Assembly (NCBI GenBank): GCA_030068145.1
Contig: JAPJBO010000411.1
Span: 1 to 64,000 of the forward strand
DNA length: 64,000 nt
Source: Diplonema papillatum
Lineage: Eukaryota > Euglenozoa > Diplonemea > Diplonemida > Diplonemidae
Reading direction: 5' to 3'
The notes under the pieces were generated by a model. The model was not told where the DNA came from. It searched no databases and saw nothing but the letters and a program-made list of their open reading frames with translations. Of the stretch, positions 1 to 9,675 are shown piece by piece. Each line of letters starts with the position of its first letter. Within the stretch, counting starts at the first letter, position 1. The translations under genes were made by a program, and so were the position numbers.

Positions 1-24
1 CACACACACACACACACACACACA
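1..24. repeat. (CA)n microsatellite, left flank of the LINE
   Basis: A pure CA dinucleotide run reaches the left edge of the window and ends exactly where the LINE 5' region starts. A second CA run bounds the element on its other side, so the two are probably halves of one interrupted microsatellite. Confidence 0.95.
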
Positions 25-78
25 GGGGGAATTGAGAGGGAACACGAAAGCCAAAAATATACCGAAGACAACAATATA

Positions 79-1566
79 ATGGCAGGGTCCGGCGGCCTCC
101 ACGCGGCTCCCCCGGTCAATGGTGCGAGCACCAGCCAACAGCCGGACCCAACCCTCCCCACAATCACACTCGTGAGGAGAACGATGTCGCTGTACGACAT
201 CAAAGCGCTGCCGGAAGGAACCAGGAGGGAGGCAGCAACGTCCCTCCTGCAGCAGCTCCCTTGGGATGCCGAGGTCGTAGCACTGCCCCGGAATGGGCGT
301 GTATTAGTGGTGCGAGCAGCCGGAGCTCCGCCGGCCACGGAGTTCAAGCTGCGCGAGGGTGGGACGTGCACCATCAGACCGTCACCACCACCCATCAGCC
401 GAGTCCCAGACCCCACCGCGAGGAACAAGCGGGAGAAGTACACCAAGAAAGAGTTCTTGGACTTCTGCGGGCGAGAGGAAGGGGTACGCAGGTGGGAGAG
501 AGGGCTGCAGTTGGAGCGCGAGTGGCGGGAACAGAAAGGAGAGAGAACAACGGCCGCACCCATCAGGGCGAATACAACGTGGGTAGACGGGAACCAGACG
601 CCCGCGTCAGCTTCGGCGCCGGCGTCGGTCGCAGCGGCACGGGCAGCACCAGAAGCAACGTCAGCACCGGCACCAGCGACGGCAACGGTTCCAGTACCCG
701 GACAGGCAGCTGCGTCGCCACCACGGGCGACACAGCTAGCTCACTTGAAGAAGGAACTTGCCGAGATGGAGCGACGCCTGACCGAAAGAGTGGACCGCCG
801 ACTGGAAGAGGCGATCGTACACCACGCAGAAACACTGGGAACAACACAAACTGCGTTCCTTACTGATCTTCAAAAGCTAATCGGCCAGCAACACGAGCAG
901 CAACAGAAGCAACAACAGGAGCAAACGACGCGCCAGCAACGGTGGATGGCCGAGCAGGAGCAGCGTCAGGAACGCCAGCAGCAGTTGCAACATGAGATGC
1001 TACAACAATTGGTGCACCTGCAGCGGGAAAGCCGAAGCGAACAGGAGCAGCAACGCGTCCGGGAGCAGGATCTGCAGGGACGACAGGAGCAGCTGGTCAC
1101 GGCAGAGGAGCAGGAGCGAGGACGGGTGCAACAGGAGCAGCAGGAACAGTGGGATAAGCACGAGCAGCAACACGTCCGGGAGCTGCAGAAACGACAGCAG
1201 CGTGACACGAACCAGCCGCGGCCTAAGGTCGCAACGAAGCGGGAGGCATCCCGATCAGCAGAGGGAACGCCAGCCAAGGCAAAGCTGCGCCTGGCGCAGG
1301 ACTCTGAGGACAGCAGCGAGAGCCCGAGCGTCGTGGATTGGGCAACTGACGGGAGCGACAGTGAGGGCGCACCGCCATCGACCCCATCCTCATGTAGGGG
1401 CGGCCGGTGGGAAGTAGGGGACATGGTGGAGGCGCAGCACACAGACGACAGGTGGTACGAAGCCGCCCTCAAGGGGCAGGCGGCAGACGGCACATGGACG
1501 GTGGCGTACTCGAACGGCGTCACGCAGGGGGGGCGACTACCGGAGCAAATGCGCCAAAAGATATGA
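79..1566 (+). CDS. LINE ORF1: Gln/Arg-rich coiled-coil protein with C-terminal Tudor/Agenet-like domain
   Basis: 495 residues from the first ATG after the 5' repeat. The N-terminal ~130 residues are a compact, non-repetitive region. Residues about 150-225 are Ala/Pro/Thr-rich. Residues about 230-390 are extremely rich in Q, E and R (runs such as EQQQKQQQEQ) and should form a long coiled coil, as is common for ORF1 proteins that multimerise on LINE RNA. The last ~55 residues (RWEVGDMVEAQHTDDRWYEA, then a WTVAYSNG strand) match the pattern of Tudor/Agenet-type barrels: VGD.VEA, WY.A, V.Y..G. No CCHC knuckle or RRM is evident. Role as RNA-binding and RNP-forming protein is inferred from position; the Tudor-like call rests on pattern only. 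Confidence 0.85.
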   Translation: MAGSGGLHAAPPVNGASTSQQPDPTLPTITLVRRTMSLYDIKALPEGTRREAATSLLQQLPWDAEVVALPRNGRVLVVRAAGAPPATEFKLREGGTCTIRPSPPPISRVPDPTARNKREKYTKKEFLDFCGREEGVRRWERGLQLEREWREQKGERTTAAPIRANTTWVDGNQTPASASAPASVAAARAAPEATSAPAPATATVPVPGQAAASPPRATQLAHLKKELAEMERRLTERVDRRLEEAIVHHAETLGTTQTAFLTDLQKLIGQQHEQQQKQQQEQTTRQQRWMAEQEQRQERQQQLQHEMLQQLVHLQRESRSEQEQQRVREQDLQGRQEQLVTAEEQERGRVQQEQQEQWDKHEQQHVRELQKRQQRDTNQPRPKVATKREASRSAEGTPAKAKLRLAQDSEDSSESPSVVDWATDGSDSEGAPPSTPSSCRGGRWEVGDMVEAQHTDDRWYEAALKGQAADGTWTVAYSNGVTQGGRLPEQMRQKI

Positions 1567-1839
1567 CTGCCGGTAACTTTTGCAAAGCTAGCTTCCGGGA
1601 CCGCCCCCGTAGTATCATCATCGCCCTCATCATCATCACGATCACCATCACCATCACCACCTCCATCATCAACGTCGTCTTCAATTTCATCAGTTTCATC
1701 AATCAACATCAGCGGCGACAACAGCTCCAACACCTACGCTACCGGAGGGACGCGTGTTTATGTTTTTGTAAAAACATGGCAAGCTGCCAGGTATAGGCAC
1801 CCAGCAGAGACCCGTGGTAGAAAGTGCAGTAGAGCATGG
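1567..1839 (+). other. LINE inter-ORF spacer with ATC/CAT simple repeat
   Basis: 273 bp between ORF1 stop and ORF2 ATG. It holds a degenerate ATC/ACC trinucleotide tract (about 1615-1670) and no recognisable coding segment. ORF2 could be translated by reinitiation or another unconventional route; the sequence does not show which. Confidence 0.6.
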
Positions 1840-4800
1840 ATGAGGGGAGGAGGGCCCGGACAGGACCCCCTCCAAGAAATCGAAGAAGCCAACACGTGGC
1901 TTCGAGACGCAGCGAGCCGGCTGGGGGCAGTGGTCCTACCGGTTGCACAGGATGGCGCGTGTATGTTCGCGTCGCTAGCTCGGTGCATGAAAGATCGGTC
2001 GGCAGCCACGCTGAGACAGCAAGTGGTGGGATGGCTGCGGAACAACGACGAGTACCGTGGGATGTTTTGTCCCGAGGATGAGAGAGACCGTCAAACGTAT
2101 GACGAATACCTGGACCACATGGAAGAACGGACAACGTACGGGGATCATTGGTGCCTGCAGGCAGCGGCAGAAATCCTCGATGCCGCAATATGGGTCTTGG
2201 ACGCCGCAGGAAGCAGAAAGTCGATCGCAAGGTACGGCAGAGGAGCAGCTCCCTCCAAAGTCCTAACCGTAACGTACAGGAGGGAACACTACGATATCCT
2301 GCTAGTCACGAGCCGGATGCGGGAGAAGCTCCAGCGATCAACAGATGGGGTAGTCCCGATTCCGAGCCAAGAATCTCTAGCAGCACGAACACAACCTGCT
2401 CTACCTGCCGACCCCCCAGCGACACCCATGCGGCGAACAGTAAGTATGGTAGCCACGGCGGACAGCGGTGCATTGGTCATTGTCACGATCAACGTCACGT
2501 CCCTAGACACCGAAAAGCTACTGGAAGTAGCCCGGCTCGTAGCGGACATCATCGTAGTTCAAGAAACGCGGGTAACGAAACATGAAAAAGCTTACATGTG
2601 TTCGCTACTGGCAGCATACGGGTGGGACGTGTACTGGGGAAACGATGTAGAAATGGTGGTAGGAAGGGATGGAAAGACGCAAAGAAAGCCTGGAGGAGTG
2701 GCGGTCCTGACAAGGCAGCACCTCACAGCGCAGCGAGTGACCCCAGTGGAAGAATGTGAGAAGAAAATTGTCGCATCGACACGCGTTGTGCAAGTAGCCG
2801 TGGCCCTGGATTGTGGGAAGACAGCCATGCACATTTTCTCCGTGTATGGGCAGTCTGGTAGCAGCACGCAGGTGCAGCAAGAAAGGGAACAGCTCCTATC
2901 GGAGGTGTTAGGCGTTGCAGCGGGGCTGGGACAGGTGCCGGTATTGGTGCTCGGTGACCTCAATTGCACAACAGAGTCGAGTCCGGTGCTAGCGGCAGCA
3001 TGTCGTTCCGGGAGGTGGGTGGACGTGGCAGCTGCGTACGCTGGAGGACGTGGTGAAATACCGCCGAACACATGCTGGGCACCGAACGCGTTAGAAGGAA
3101 GTCGGATTGACTTATGCCTCGCAAACTCATGTGCAGCACCGGCCGTTGACACGGTAATGACAGTTGCGAGAGAGAGCAGCAAGTTCCACACGCACTCGCC
3201 GCTGTACGTAAATCTCCGCCAGCAGGCATTCCGGGAACAGAGCAGCCGCGCCATACTCCCGGCCGCTTTCCCGCGAGAAAGACCTAAGTTGAAGCAGAAC
3301 GAGAGAGACGACCTCGAGGCACTGGCCAAGAGAGCAAAGGAAACGCGATGGGGGACACACAGTCTAAAACAGCTATCGCAGTGTGCCGAACAATACTTAG
3401 TGAAGTTGCACGGCAAAGATCTAGTATTGCCTACGGGGATGTACACGGGACGAGGAGGACGAGTAGTCACTGACTCCCGGCTGGCTACAAAGTTCCAACC
3501 ACAGTCGGTAAGAGGAGCGTCCACGAAGCAGACACGTGCACGAGACGAACTGCTGGGGCATCTCCGAACGCTAGTGCAGGTCGGGCACGAGCGCTTAAGG
3601 GCGGACGTGCCATACCCGCTCACAAGACGGGAAGAACACGCGAGAGACGCCGCGCGGAGGAGGGTTATCAGGGGCTACATCCCAAAATCCGTTGTAGAAG
3701 CTGTGACCTCCAGCGCATTTACCGAGTTACAGACGCTGCAGAGTACATTAGCCGACCTCGAGGGGACACAAAAGGCGGCGTTCGCCGCACTCAAACGGCA
3801 CAGGAGATCGCAGTGGGCGCATAAGATGCAGGAGGCATGGATGCATGGTGGGGGGCTCGTATTCGCCCATGTTGCTGACCGCTACACCGCTCCATTGCTA
3901 TTTATGAGACGAGAAGACAAAACCCTTACGGCGAATGCGAAGGAGATCGACGGAATGCTGCGCAGCGATGGTGCGTGGGGAGGAATCTTCAATAAATACA
4001 CACGACAGGAGGAGCCATGTTGGGAGCGCTTTATGCGAACGTACGAGTCCATACTCCCGGACAGAGTGGAGATGCAGTGCGAGCCGATCACGGTGAAGGA
4101 CGTGAGGGCAGTGTTGGCAAAGATGAAGAAGTCGGCCTCGGCAGGAATGCATGGGTGGAGGATCCACGAATTGCAACAACTGCCAAATGACATTCTGAAT
4201 GGGTTTGTGCAGGTACTGAATGACGTGGAGGGGCAAGGCGAGTGGCCGGAGGATCTCATGCATGCACTAATCTCCCTCATTCCGAAACCTGACAGCACGG
4301 GTGACCCGCTGTCTCAGCGCCCGATCTCGGTTGCACCGGTGCTATACAGGGTTTGGGCAGCAGTAAGGGCCAAAGAAGCGCAAAAATGGATGGAAGAGCT
4401 AGCACCGGAAGGATTGCATGGTTGTCGGCCCGGACACAGCACAGAAGATCTATTCTGGCACCTGGCGGCGGAATTGGAGGAGGCGCGGATTACCGGACGC
4501 CCCCTTTTTGGAATAGCCTTCGACTTCAAGAAGTGCTTTGATACAGTGCCGATAGGTGTCACAATGCAGCTAGCAAAAAGGCTGGGCTTCAACGCGATGG
4601 TACTTCGAGCATTAGAAGCCGCGTATAAACAGATGCGCCGACACTTCAAGGTGAATGGCACAGTGGGAGAGGGCTTCACCCCTACGAATGGCATCATGCA
4701 AGGATGCGCGATAAGTGTAATCCTTATCGGGCTACTCATCAGCGTATGGATGAGGCATGTGAAGCGAGAAGGGGAACCCCGGTCATACGTGGACGACATC

Positions 4801-7485
4801 ACAGCCACCGCCAAAGAAGCCCGCCTTCTTCAGACGATTGCAAATAAGACAATCCGATTCACTGTCCTGACAGGGTTGTCGCTGTGCCCTAAGAAGTGTC
4901 ACTCGTTCGGGACATCAGATGGTTGGCTGATCGAAGTCATGGACTGGCAGGAACACGCAGACGTATTCGAGTCGCAGGAACCCGCGCAGTTTTACAAAAG
5001 GGCGGACAGCTTCGATTGCCTTGGCGTGATGCTACACGCGAAGGGGCAGGGGCACAAACTGTCGAGCAGGATCCAGGAGCGCAGGAGAAGCGCCGTACAA
5101 AATCTGCAACGCGTAAAGAGACTCCCGGTACCCGCAGCGGCACGAGAGAAGCTGGCATCCATGACGGCTGGTGCAAAGCTTTACTACGGAATTTCAGTGA
5201 TGCCGTTGGACCGCAAAACAGCATACACCCTACGCCAATTGATCATGTCGGCACTGTGGACCGGCACCAACCGACGTGCGGTGGAAGTGGTCATGCAGGT
5301 GCTCCACCACGGACATCGGCTTGACCCGCACACGGCACCAGCGTATCTACGTGTAAAGGCATGGGTCAGGCAGATGCAGAAGTGGCAACACATCAGAACG
5401 AGCGCGCAAAGGGCGTGGACGCGCCGTGACGACTTGCCAAAAGGTTCGCCGCACAGCCTGATTCAGGAAGCCCTTAACCAAGCGGGTTGGACGTGGGACA
5501 GCCCGATAACCCTCTTGTACGTCAGCGAGAGCGCGCAGCAGACGAGCTTCCACGTGACGAGCGCGACTGAGGTGGAGACCAAAGTCATGCTGCACGACTT
5601 GCGCCATGCTCTGCGTGGCCAGCAACTTGCCATCGTGTGCAGAAGGAGGGAGGACATGCGGGGGTGTGCGCATGGAGTGGATGGAAGCGTCACCCGACAC
5701 CTTCTGCAAACGCCGGATAGTGGCATCACTGGATACCAGCAAGGAATGTTGAGGTCCATTATCGCAGGGGCAGTATCCACGACAGGCCGCACAGGGCAGA
5801 GAAGGCCCTGCCCGTATTGTAACGACGAAGAGGGGGAAACGGTGGCGCACCTATGGTGGATGTGTGAGGCATGGAAGGATGTGCGGGAAGAGCACGGCAT
5901 GGTCACCACAGACAGGACAACGTGGCCAACCTGCCTTAGCATGTGCGGAATAGCGCCTCTCTACAGGCATGGGGTCGATGCGGCTGCGCAGCCGATCCCC
6001 CTGGATCATGTACGAGCGTGTGCTTTCGTCGGAAACCTGCAGCGTTTCTTCCTTGCAGTACTGCGTGCTCGTCAAATACGCGACGACAGAGCACAAGAGA
6101 CGTCACGCCACCACCGCTTAGCCCAATATCCATGGGGATGGACGACACCGTGCCCGAGAAGGATATCCATGCCGACAATCGAAGTGGGGACGGTTTCGCA
6201 GCAATGGAAGCAGACTGAGGCGCTCTGGAAGGCGCTACACTGGTGGATCGGCAAGTTGTGCTGGGCACATATCGGATCCGAACACACGGTGACGTTCTTA
6301 GAGCTAGCCGTCGACTTTGAGCTCACGACGGGAGAACGGCTGCCGGACGTGTCGGATCGGCGAATCCAGCCACCCACAATGCGGAAGACCAAAACAACGA
6401 CAGCCCGGGAGATCCTCCCACCAAGCGAAGCGCAGTCGGGCTTGTGTCTGTACTTCGATGGCGGGTCGAGGCAAAACGGCACCGCGTTGGCTGTGGCAGG
6501 TGCTGGCGCGGTTGTATACGAAGATGGGAAGAAGATCGCGGAGGTCATCGTCCCCCTAGGCCGAACGACCAACAACGTGGCAGAGTTTAGCGCTCTGGTC
6601 GGGGGCTTGCACTTGCTCGGGGAGCAGCCCCCGAGCGTGCAAGGACCCGTAACGGTCCGAGGTGATTCGAAGGTAGTGATCAGCACGATGAAGAAGACAG
6701 CGCAGTGCAAGCCGATCCTGCGGCCGTACCTCCTGCAGGCGACGGCGTCCATGGGAGCCCTCGCGCCACGGTTCAATTTCAACCTGGAGCATGTCGCGCG
6801 TGACCGCAACACCGACGCCGACGCGCTGAGCAACGCGGCGATGGACCAGGTGCAAGAGCAGACATCTGGAGAGGTGAGCACCGTCATGGCGCAGTACGAA
6901 GCGTACAGACGGAGTGCGCTGGCAAAGGCCCGAACCCTGCACAGGCTAGCAAACACGGCCGCGCGGATTTACGGCACAGCCTGGCACCCTGGACGCGTTG
7001 CGAACGTGACGAGCGCTACGGCCTTGGGCGGTGGGGTAATGCAGGGCGTATCGTGCCGAGCCGTGCTCTCACCGCAGACGGAGGCAGTGCTACGATCGAT
7101 GAGCCGGGGCGCATCCGACACGGAAGGAACAACCCCGAATCCGTTTGTCAAGGCCCACGAAAGGTGGGCAGCAAGTATCCAACCCGAGCGATACTACGAG
7201 GCGACCTGGAAGGAAACAGCAGAGTGGAAAGGGAGAGGACGAGAAGACCCTCCCAGTCAACGATCTCACCCGCCAACGAGACGGAATGTCAATGCGGCCT
7301 TAAGATGTACTAAGCATGACGCCCCGCGCTGCACCACATGTACGAGAAGGCGAATACCCCCGGACACCTGCTGTAGACAGCAACATGCAAATCACGAAGA
7401 AGGAAACCAATGCCAGTCGAGGCTGCATTTCCGTGTACGTCGCAACCACCGCCAGCGGCCGGCTGGTGCATCAGCAGTAACGTAG
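1840..7485 (+). CDS. LINE ORF2 polyprotein: OTU protease, EEP endonuclease, reverse transcriptase, zinc finger, RNase H
   Basis: 1881 residues, uninterrupted. Residues ~25-155 are an OTU-type cysteine protease: DGACMF with Asp38/Cys41 and a late REHYD with His150. Residues ~210-460 are an exonuclease-endonuclease-phosphatase (APE-like) fold with VVQETR, GDLN (372-375), GSRIDL and HSPL; this nicks target DNA. Reverse transcriptase follows, with motif A FDFKKCFDTV (D895) and motif C YVDD (983-986). A CPYC...H...C zinc-finger-like cluster starts near residue 1324. RNase H type I spans ~1535-1680: YFDGGS (D1540), NNVAEF, GDSK (D1609) and a terminal D in TDADALSN. A Cys-rich tail ends the protein (CTKHDAPRCTTCTRRR). 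All expected catalytic residues are present. The OTU domain may process the polyprotein or counter host ubiquitination; that role is inference. Confidence 0.95.
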   Translation: MRGGGPGQDPLQEIEEANTWLRDAASRLGAVVLPVAQDGACMFASLARCMKDRSAATLRQQVVGWLRNNDEYRGMFCPEDERDRQTYDEYLDHMEERTTYGDHWCLQAAAEILDAAIWVLDAAGSRKSIARYGRGAAPSKVLTVTYRREHYDILLVTSRMREKLQRSTDGVVPIPSQESLAARTQPALPADPPATPMRRTVSMVATADSGALVIVTINVTSLDTEKLLEVARLVADIIVVQETRVTKHEKAYMCSLLAAYGWDVYWGNDVEMVVGRDGKTQRKPGGVAVLTRQHLTAQRVTPVEECEKKIVASTRVVQVAVALDCGKTAMHIFSVYGQSGSSTQVQQEREQLLSEVLGVAAGLGQVPVLVLGDLNCTTESSPVLAAACRSGRWVDVAAAYAGGRGEIPPNTCWAPNALEGSRIDLCLANSCAAPAVDTVMTVARESSKFHTHSPLYVNLRQQAFREQSSRAILPAAFPRERPKLKQNERDDLEALAKRAKETRWGTHSLKQLSQCAEQYLVKLHGKDLVLPTGMYTGRGGRVVTDSRLATKFQPQSVRGASTKQTRARDELLGHLRTLVQVGHERLRADVPYPLTRREEHARDAARRRVIRGYIPKSVVEAVTSSAFTELQTLQSTLADLEGTQKAAFAALKRHRRSQWAHKMQEAWMHGGGLVFAHVADRYTAPLLFMRREDKTLTANAKEIDGMLRSDGAWGGIFNKYTRQEEPCWERFMRTYESILPDRVEMQCEPITVKDVRAVLAKMKKSASAGMHGWRIHELQQLPNDILNGFVQVLNDVEGQGEWPEDLMHALISLIPKPDSTGDPLSQRPISVAPVLYRVWAAVRAKEAQKWMEELAPEGLHGCRPGHSTEDLFWHLAAELEEARITGRPLFGIAFDFKKCFDTVPIGVTMQLAKRLGFNAMVLRALEAAYKQMRRHFKVNGTVGEGFTPTNGIMQGCAISVILIGLLISVWMRHVKREGEPRSYVDDITATAKEARLLQTIANKTIRFTVLTGLSLCPKKCHSFGTSDGWLIEVMDWQEHADVFESQEPAQFYKRADSFDCLGVMLHAKGQGHKLSSRIQERRRSAVQNLQRVKRLPVPAAAREKLASMTAGAKLYYGISVMPLDRKTAYTLRQLIMSALWTGTNRRAVEVVMQVLHHGHRLDPHTAPAYLRVKAWVRQMQKWQHIRTSAQRAWTRRDDLPKGSPHSLIQEALNQAGWTWDSPITLLYVSESAQQTSFHVTSATEVETKVMLHDLRHALRGQQLAIVCRRREDMRGCAHGVDGSVTRHLLQTPDSGITGYQQGMLRSIIAGAVSTTGRTGQRRPCPYCNDEEGETVAHLWWMCEAWKDVREEHGMVTTDRTTWPTCLSMCGIAPLYRHGVDAAAQPIPLDHVRACAFVGNLQRFFLAVLRARQIRDDRAQETSRHHRLAQYPWGWTTPCPRRISMPTIEVGTVSQQWKQTEALWKALHWWIGKLCWAHIGSEHTVTFLELAVDFELTTGERLPDVSDRRIQPPTMRKTKTTTAREILPPSEAQSGLCLYFDGGSRQNGTALAVAGAGAVVYEDGKKIAEVIVPLGRTTNNVAEFSALVGGLHLLGEQPPSVQGPVTVRGDSKVVISTMKKTAQCKPILRPYLLQATASMGALAPRFNFNLEHVARDRNTDADALSNAAMDQVQEQTSGEVSTVMAQYEAYRRSALAKARTLHRLANTAARIYGTAWHPGRVANVTSATALGGGVMQGVSCRAVLSPQTEAVLRSMSRGASDTEGTTPNPFVKAHERWAASIQPERYYEATWKETAEWKGRGREDPPSQRSHPPTRRNVNAALRCTKHDAPRCTTCTRRRIPPDTCCRQQHANHEEGNQCQSRLHFRVRRNHRQRPAGASAVT

Positions 7486-7537
7486 GTGCATTGCGCAACT
7501 GGGCTAGACTCCGCTCAGGGGTTACCCATTACTGAGA

Positions 7538-7540
<3 letters not shown>

Positions 7541-7591
<51 letters not shown>
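7541..7591. repeat. (CA)n microsatellite, right flank of the LINE
   Basis: About 25 uninterrupted CA units directly follow the LINE 3' end. Together with the CA run at position 1 this encloses the element. The tract could be the other half of a split target or a templated 3' tail. Confidence 0.95.
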
Positions 7592-7725
7592 CTCGAAAAG
7601 TGACGTGTGTAACATTCAGTGAGCTGTATAACTGGTGATATAAGTGAGGTTCCATTTTCCACCTCACTGTGACCATCCACTTGCAGGGCAGCGCGGGGGG
7701 GGAAGAGGGGCATGCGACAGCAACC

Positions 7726-8364
7726 ATGCGGCTCACCCGCGCGCTGTGGACGATGGACATGTCCCGCGAGCGGGCGCTGGCCCTGCTGGGGCTGAGGGGT
7801 AGGGCGGAAGTCGCTGAGGCGAAGAAGGCGTACCGGAAGCTCGCGGCGGAGCTGCACCCGGACGCGACGACCGGACTCGAAGGGGCCGAGCGGGAGAAGC
7901 GAGAGGAGATGTTCAAGCAGGTCAGCGTGGCGTTCGCGTGGTACGAGGCCCACGGCGCCGGCGGCCCCGGGGAGGCACCCCTCGGCTTCGAACAAGCGCA
8001 GCCCGTCGGGTCCGACGCTTGGACGATCCAGCAGAAAAAGAGGGTCCGTTTTGCGGTGAGGCAGCTGAAGGTCACACAGCGTGTGCAGCACATTCCTTTG
8101 CCGTATCCGGGCGTTGACATGGAGGGCGTCGTGGGCTGGGTGCTGGACGAGCTCGACCGGCAGAATATGGGCGGGTACAACGTGCACGCGGTGCAGGTGG
8201 GACCCTTCGGCGTGCCGTGCGTCACCCTCAGGGGCACGGTCGCGACGCTGCAAGAGTGGAAGGCGCAGGAGCAGCAGCAGCAGCAAGCCGCGCGCAACCC
8301 GCCCAGCTTCTCGTTCGCAGCCGCGTTCCGGCGCACAGTCGCGTATCTGAAGGAGGAAATCTGA
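7726..8364 (+). CDS. Small J-domain (DnaJ-like) protein
   Basis: 212 residues from the ATG at 7726. The reading frame is open further upstream and a cttgcag at 7681-7687 could be a splice acceptor, so an upstream exon is possible. Residues ~13-75 form a J-domain: helix II KKAYRKLAAELHPD with the diagnostic HPD at 44-46, then a helix III-like segment EEMFKQVSVAFAWYEAHG. J-domains stimulate Hsp70 ATPase. The remainder (residues 95-212) has no Gly/Phe or zinc-finger region and is not a known substrate domain to me; it contains a Gln run and a conserved-looking block that is partly repeated just downstream. It lies immediately 3' of the LINE. Confidence 0.75.
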   Translation: MRLTRALWTMDMSRERALALLGLRGRAEVAEAKKAYRKLAAELHPDATTGLEGAEREKREEMFKQVSVAFAWYEAHGAGGPGEAPLGFEQAQPVGSDAWTIQQKKRVRFAVRQLKVTQRVQHIPLPYPGVDMEGVVGWVLDELDRQNMGGYNVHAVQVGPFGVPCVTLRGTVATLQEWKAQEQQQQQAARNPPSFSFAAAFRRTVAYLKEEI

Positions 8365-8500
8365 CGTCCGACGGCGGGTTTTCTGTTGGAAGCAAAAGCG
8401 AGCGCAGAAGGAGCCGTTTTGATGGCAACGACTGTGGTTGCCATCATCAAAACTTTGACGGTTGTCAGCGTACGGAAGGATTCACGGCTTACATGCGCAG

Positions 8501-8725
8501 TCCGACGCTTGGACGATCCAGCAGAAAAAGAGGGTCTGTTTTGCGGTGAGGCAGCTGAAGGTCACGCAGCGTGTACATTCCTTTGCCGCATCCGGTCACC
8601 CTCATGCAAGCGTGGAATGGAGCAGCGGGCCGCCGCAACCCGCCCGCCTTCTCGTTCGCAGCCGCATTCCGGCGCACAGCCGCGTACCTGAAAGAGGAAG
8701 TCTGACGTCCGACTGCGGAGTTTTC
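8501..8725 (+). pseudogene. Decayed partial copy of the J-domain gene 3' half
   Basis: Sequence from 8501 repeats the gene from 8011 (tccgacgcttggacgatcca) and again matches at the 3' end, including the stop codon and the tctgacgtccgac after it. About 145 bp in the middle are missing and no J-domain is included. The 490-bp spacing suggests a local tandem duplication followed by decay. No long reading frame matching the parent protein survives. Confidence 0.85.
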
Positions 8726-8757
8726 TCTTGTAGTGCGCGACCGCGTGCGCAGAAGGA

Positions 8758-8975
8758 TGATTTTTTTGTATAAGCACCTGCTTTGTAGGAAATGCTTGAG
8801 GAGACTGCCAGTTGCGATAGATCAAAGGGGGTAAATGTGCTGTAGCCCACACGAAATTCGGGTTTAGTGGCGGGCGTAAGCGTTCGACAAAAAAGACCCA
8901 CTTTGTGTGGTTGTATTGCTTTCTCCCCCTCTAGCCTCCTTCGAAATGAGCACAAGGCAGTCCCTCGAGCATTTT
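8758..8975 (-). repeat. SINE-like repeat R1 (copy a)
   Basis: One of at least five close copies of a ~230-bp dispersed repeat whose plus-strand sequence starts with a T run followed by gtataagcacctgctttgta and ends near ccctcgag. Read on the minus strand it ends in poly-A, which is the expected shape of a retroposed SINE. Other copies: 20054-20288, 55437-55665, 60207-60435, 63728-63873, and a divergent one near 23188-23445. Confidence 0.75.
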
Positions 8976-9540
8976 ATGGCAAGGCGCATACTTCACACGC
9001 GCAGCATCCGTACTGCCCAAACCACCTAGCCCTCCCTTTTCCATCGGCTCATGTTGTCACCGCGTGTGTCAGTGCACACACGCGAGGTTACTGTTCCCAC
9101 CCCGATCATCGCAAAATCGACAGCTCTTGGCAGTGACTCTGAAGCGAGCTCCATACGCAGCACTGATGTCCGATCCCTTGCAGTCAGCGTGAAGACCCAT
9201 GTCGACCCAACCTCTCCCGGAGTCGGTTCGGGCGACGCTTTTTATGCTCGAGCTCCCAGACAGTGTCCTATAGGGAGTTGCAAAACCCGAATGCTGCCTG
9301 ACGGCGTGCAATCTCGTCTCACGACCGCGGGAAGAGCCAGCGCGCCTGAACGTGGCGATAAAGACAAGCTGAAGAGACGAAAGCATGGCACATCACGTGC
9401 TGGGAAGAAACCAAGGCGCCGGCGATGCAGATAGTCACCACAGATTCTTTGCATTCCAACCCAATCTATATAAGTAGACTACAAGGTGGATTCAGAATCT
9501 ACTTTGTCGCGACAAACTGTACTATAATCCACTTTAAGAG
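8976..9540. other. Intergenic region upstream of the kinesin gene
   Basis: No convincing gene. A plus-strand ORF (9051-9434) with a Lys/Arg-rich end is present but has no family signature. The stretch probably holds the kinesin promoter. Confidence 0.5.
9461..9474 (+). promoter_or_regulatory. Possible CCAAT/TATA-like promoter element of the kinesin gene
   Basis: ccaatctatataag lies about 200 bp upstream of the preferred kinesin ATG (9676) in otherwise mixed-composition DNA. It resembles a TATA box, but protists differ widely in promoter use, so this is only a candidate. Confidence 0.3.
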
Positions 9541-9675
9541 ACGATGGCAGCGTCTCGTGTTTTTCCCTATCAAAATGCGCAAAAAAAGAAACGCGGCTGC
9601 AACCAAACAACGCAGGAAGAACCCACCACCTCATCTTTAGAGAACCAGAAAAGAACAACAACCGCGCTTCTAAAG

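Larger units (their letters stand above)
25..7540 (+). mobile_element. Full-length LINE (non-LTR retrotransposon) with OTU, EEP endonuclease, RT and RNase H
   Basis: A two-ORF non-LTR retrotransposon with a short 5' UTR (25-78), ORF1 (79-1566), a 273-bp spacer with an ATC/CAT-rich simple repeat (about 1615-1670), ORF2 (1840-7485) and a short 3' UTR of about 55 bp. No LTRs, integrase or poly-A tail are seen. Both ORFs are open throughout, so the copy may be young or still active. Both ends abut (CA)n. The apurinic-type endonuclease plus RNase H places it among the LINE groups that carry both; I cannot assign a clade without a tree. Confidence 0.95.

Noticed and set aside
1-7591. An LTR element for the RT and RNase H at the left edge
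   Set aside because: No LTRs, protease-integrase order or primer-binding site; an EEP endonuclease and two-ORF layout identify a LINE.
9051-9434. A basic 127-codon ORF upstream of the kinesin
   Set aside because: No recognisable motif, and it lies where a promoter is expected.
9544-9675. A 44-residue N-terminal extension of the kinesin
   Set aside because: The frame is open, but the extra sequence is low-complexity and not motor-like; the ATG at 9676 directly precedes the conserved motor.
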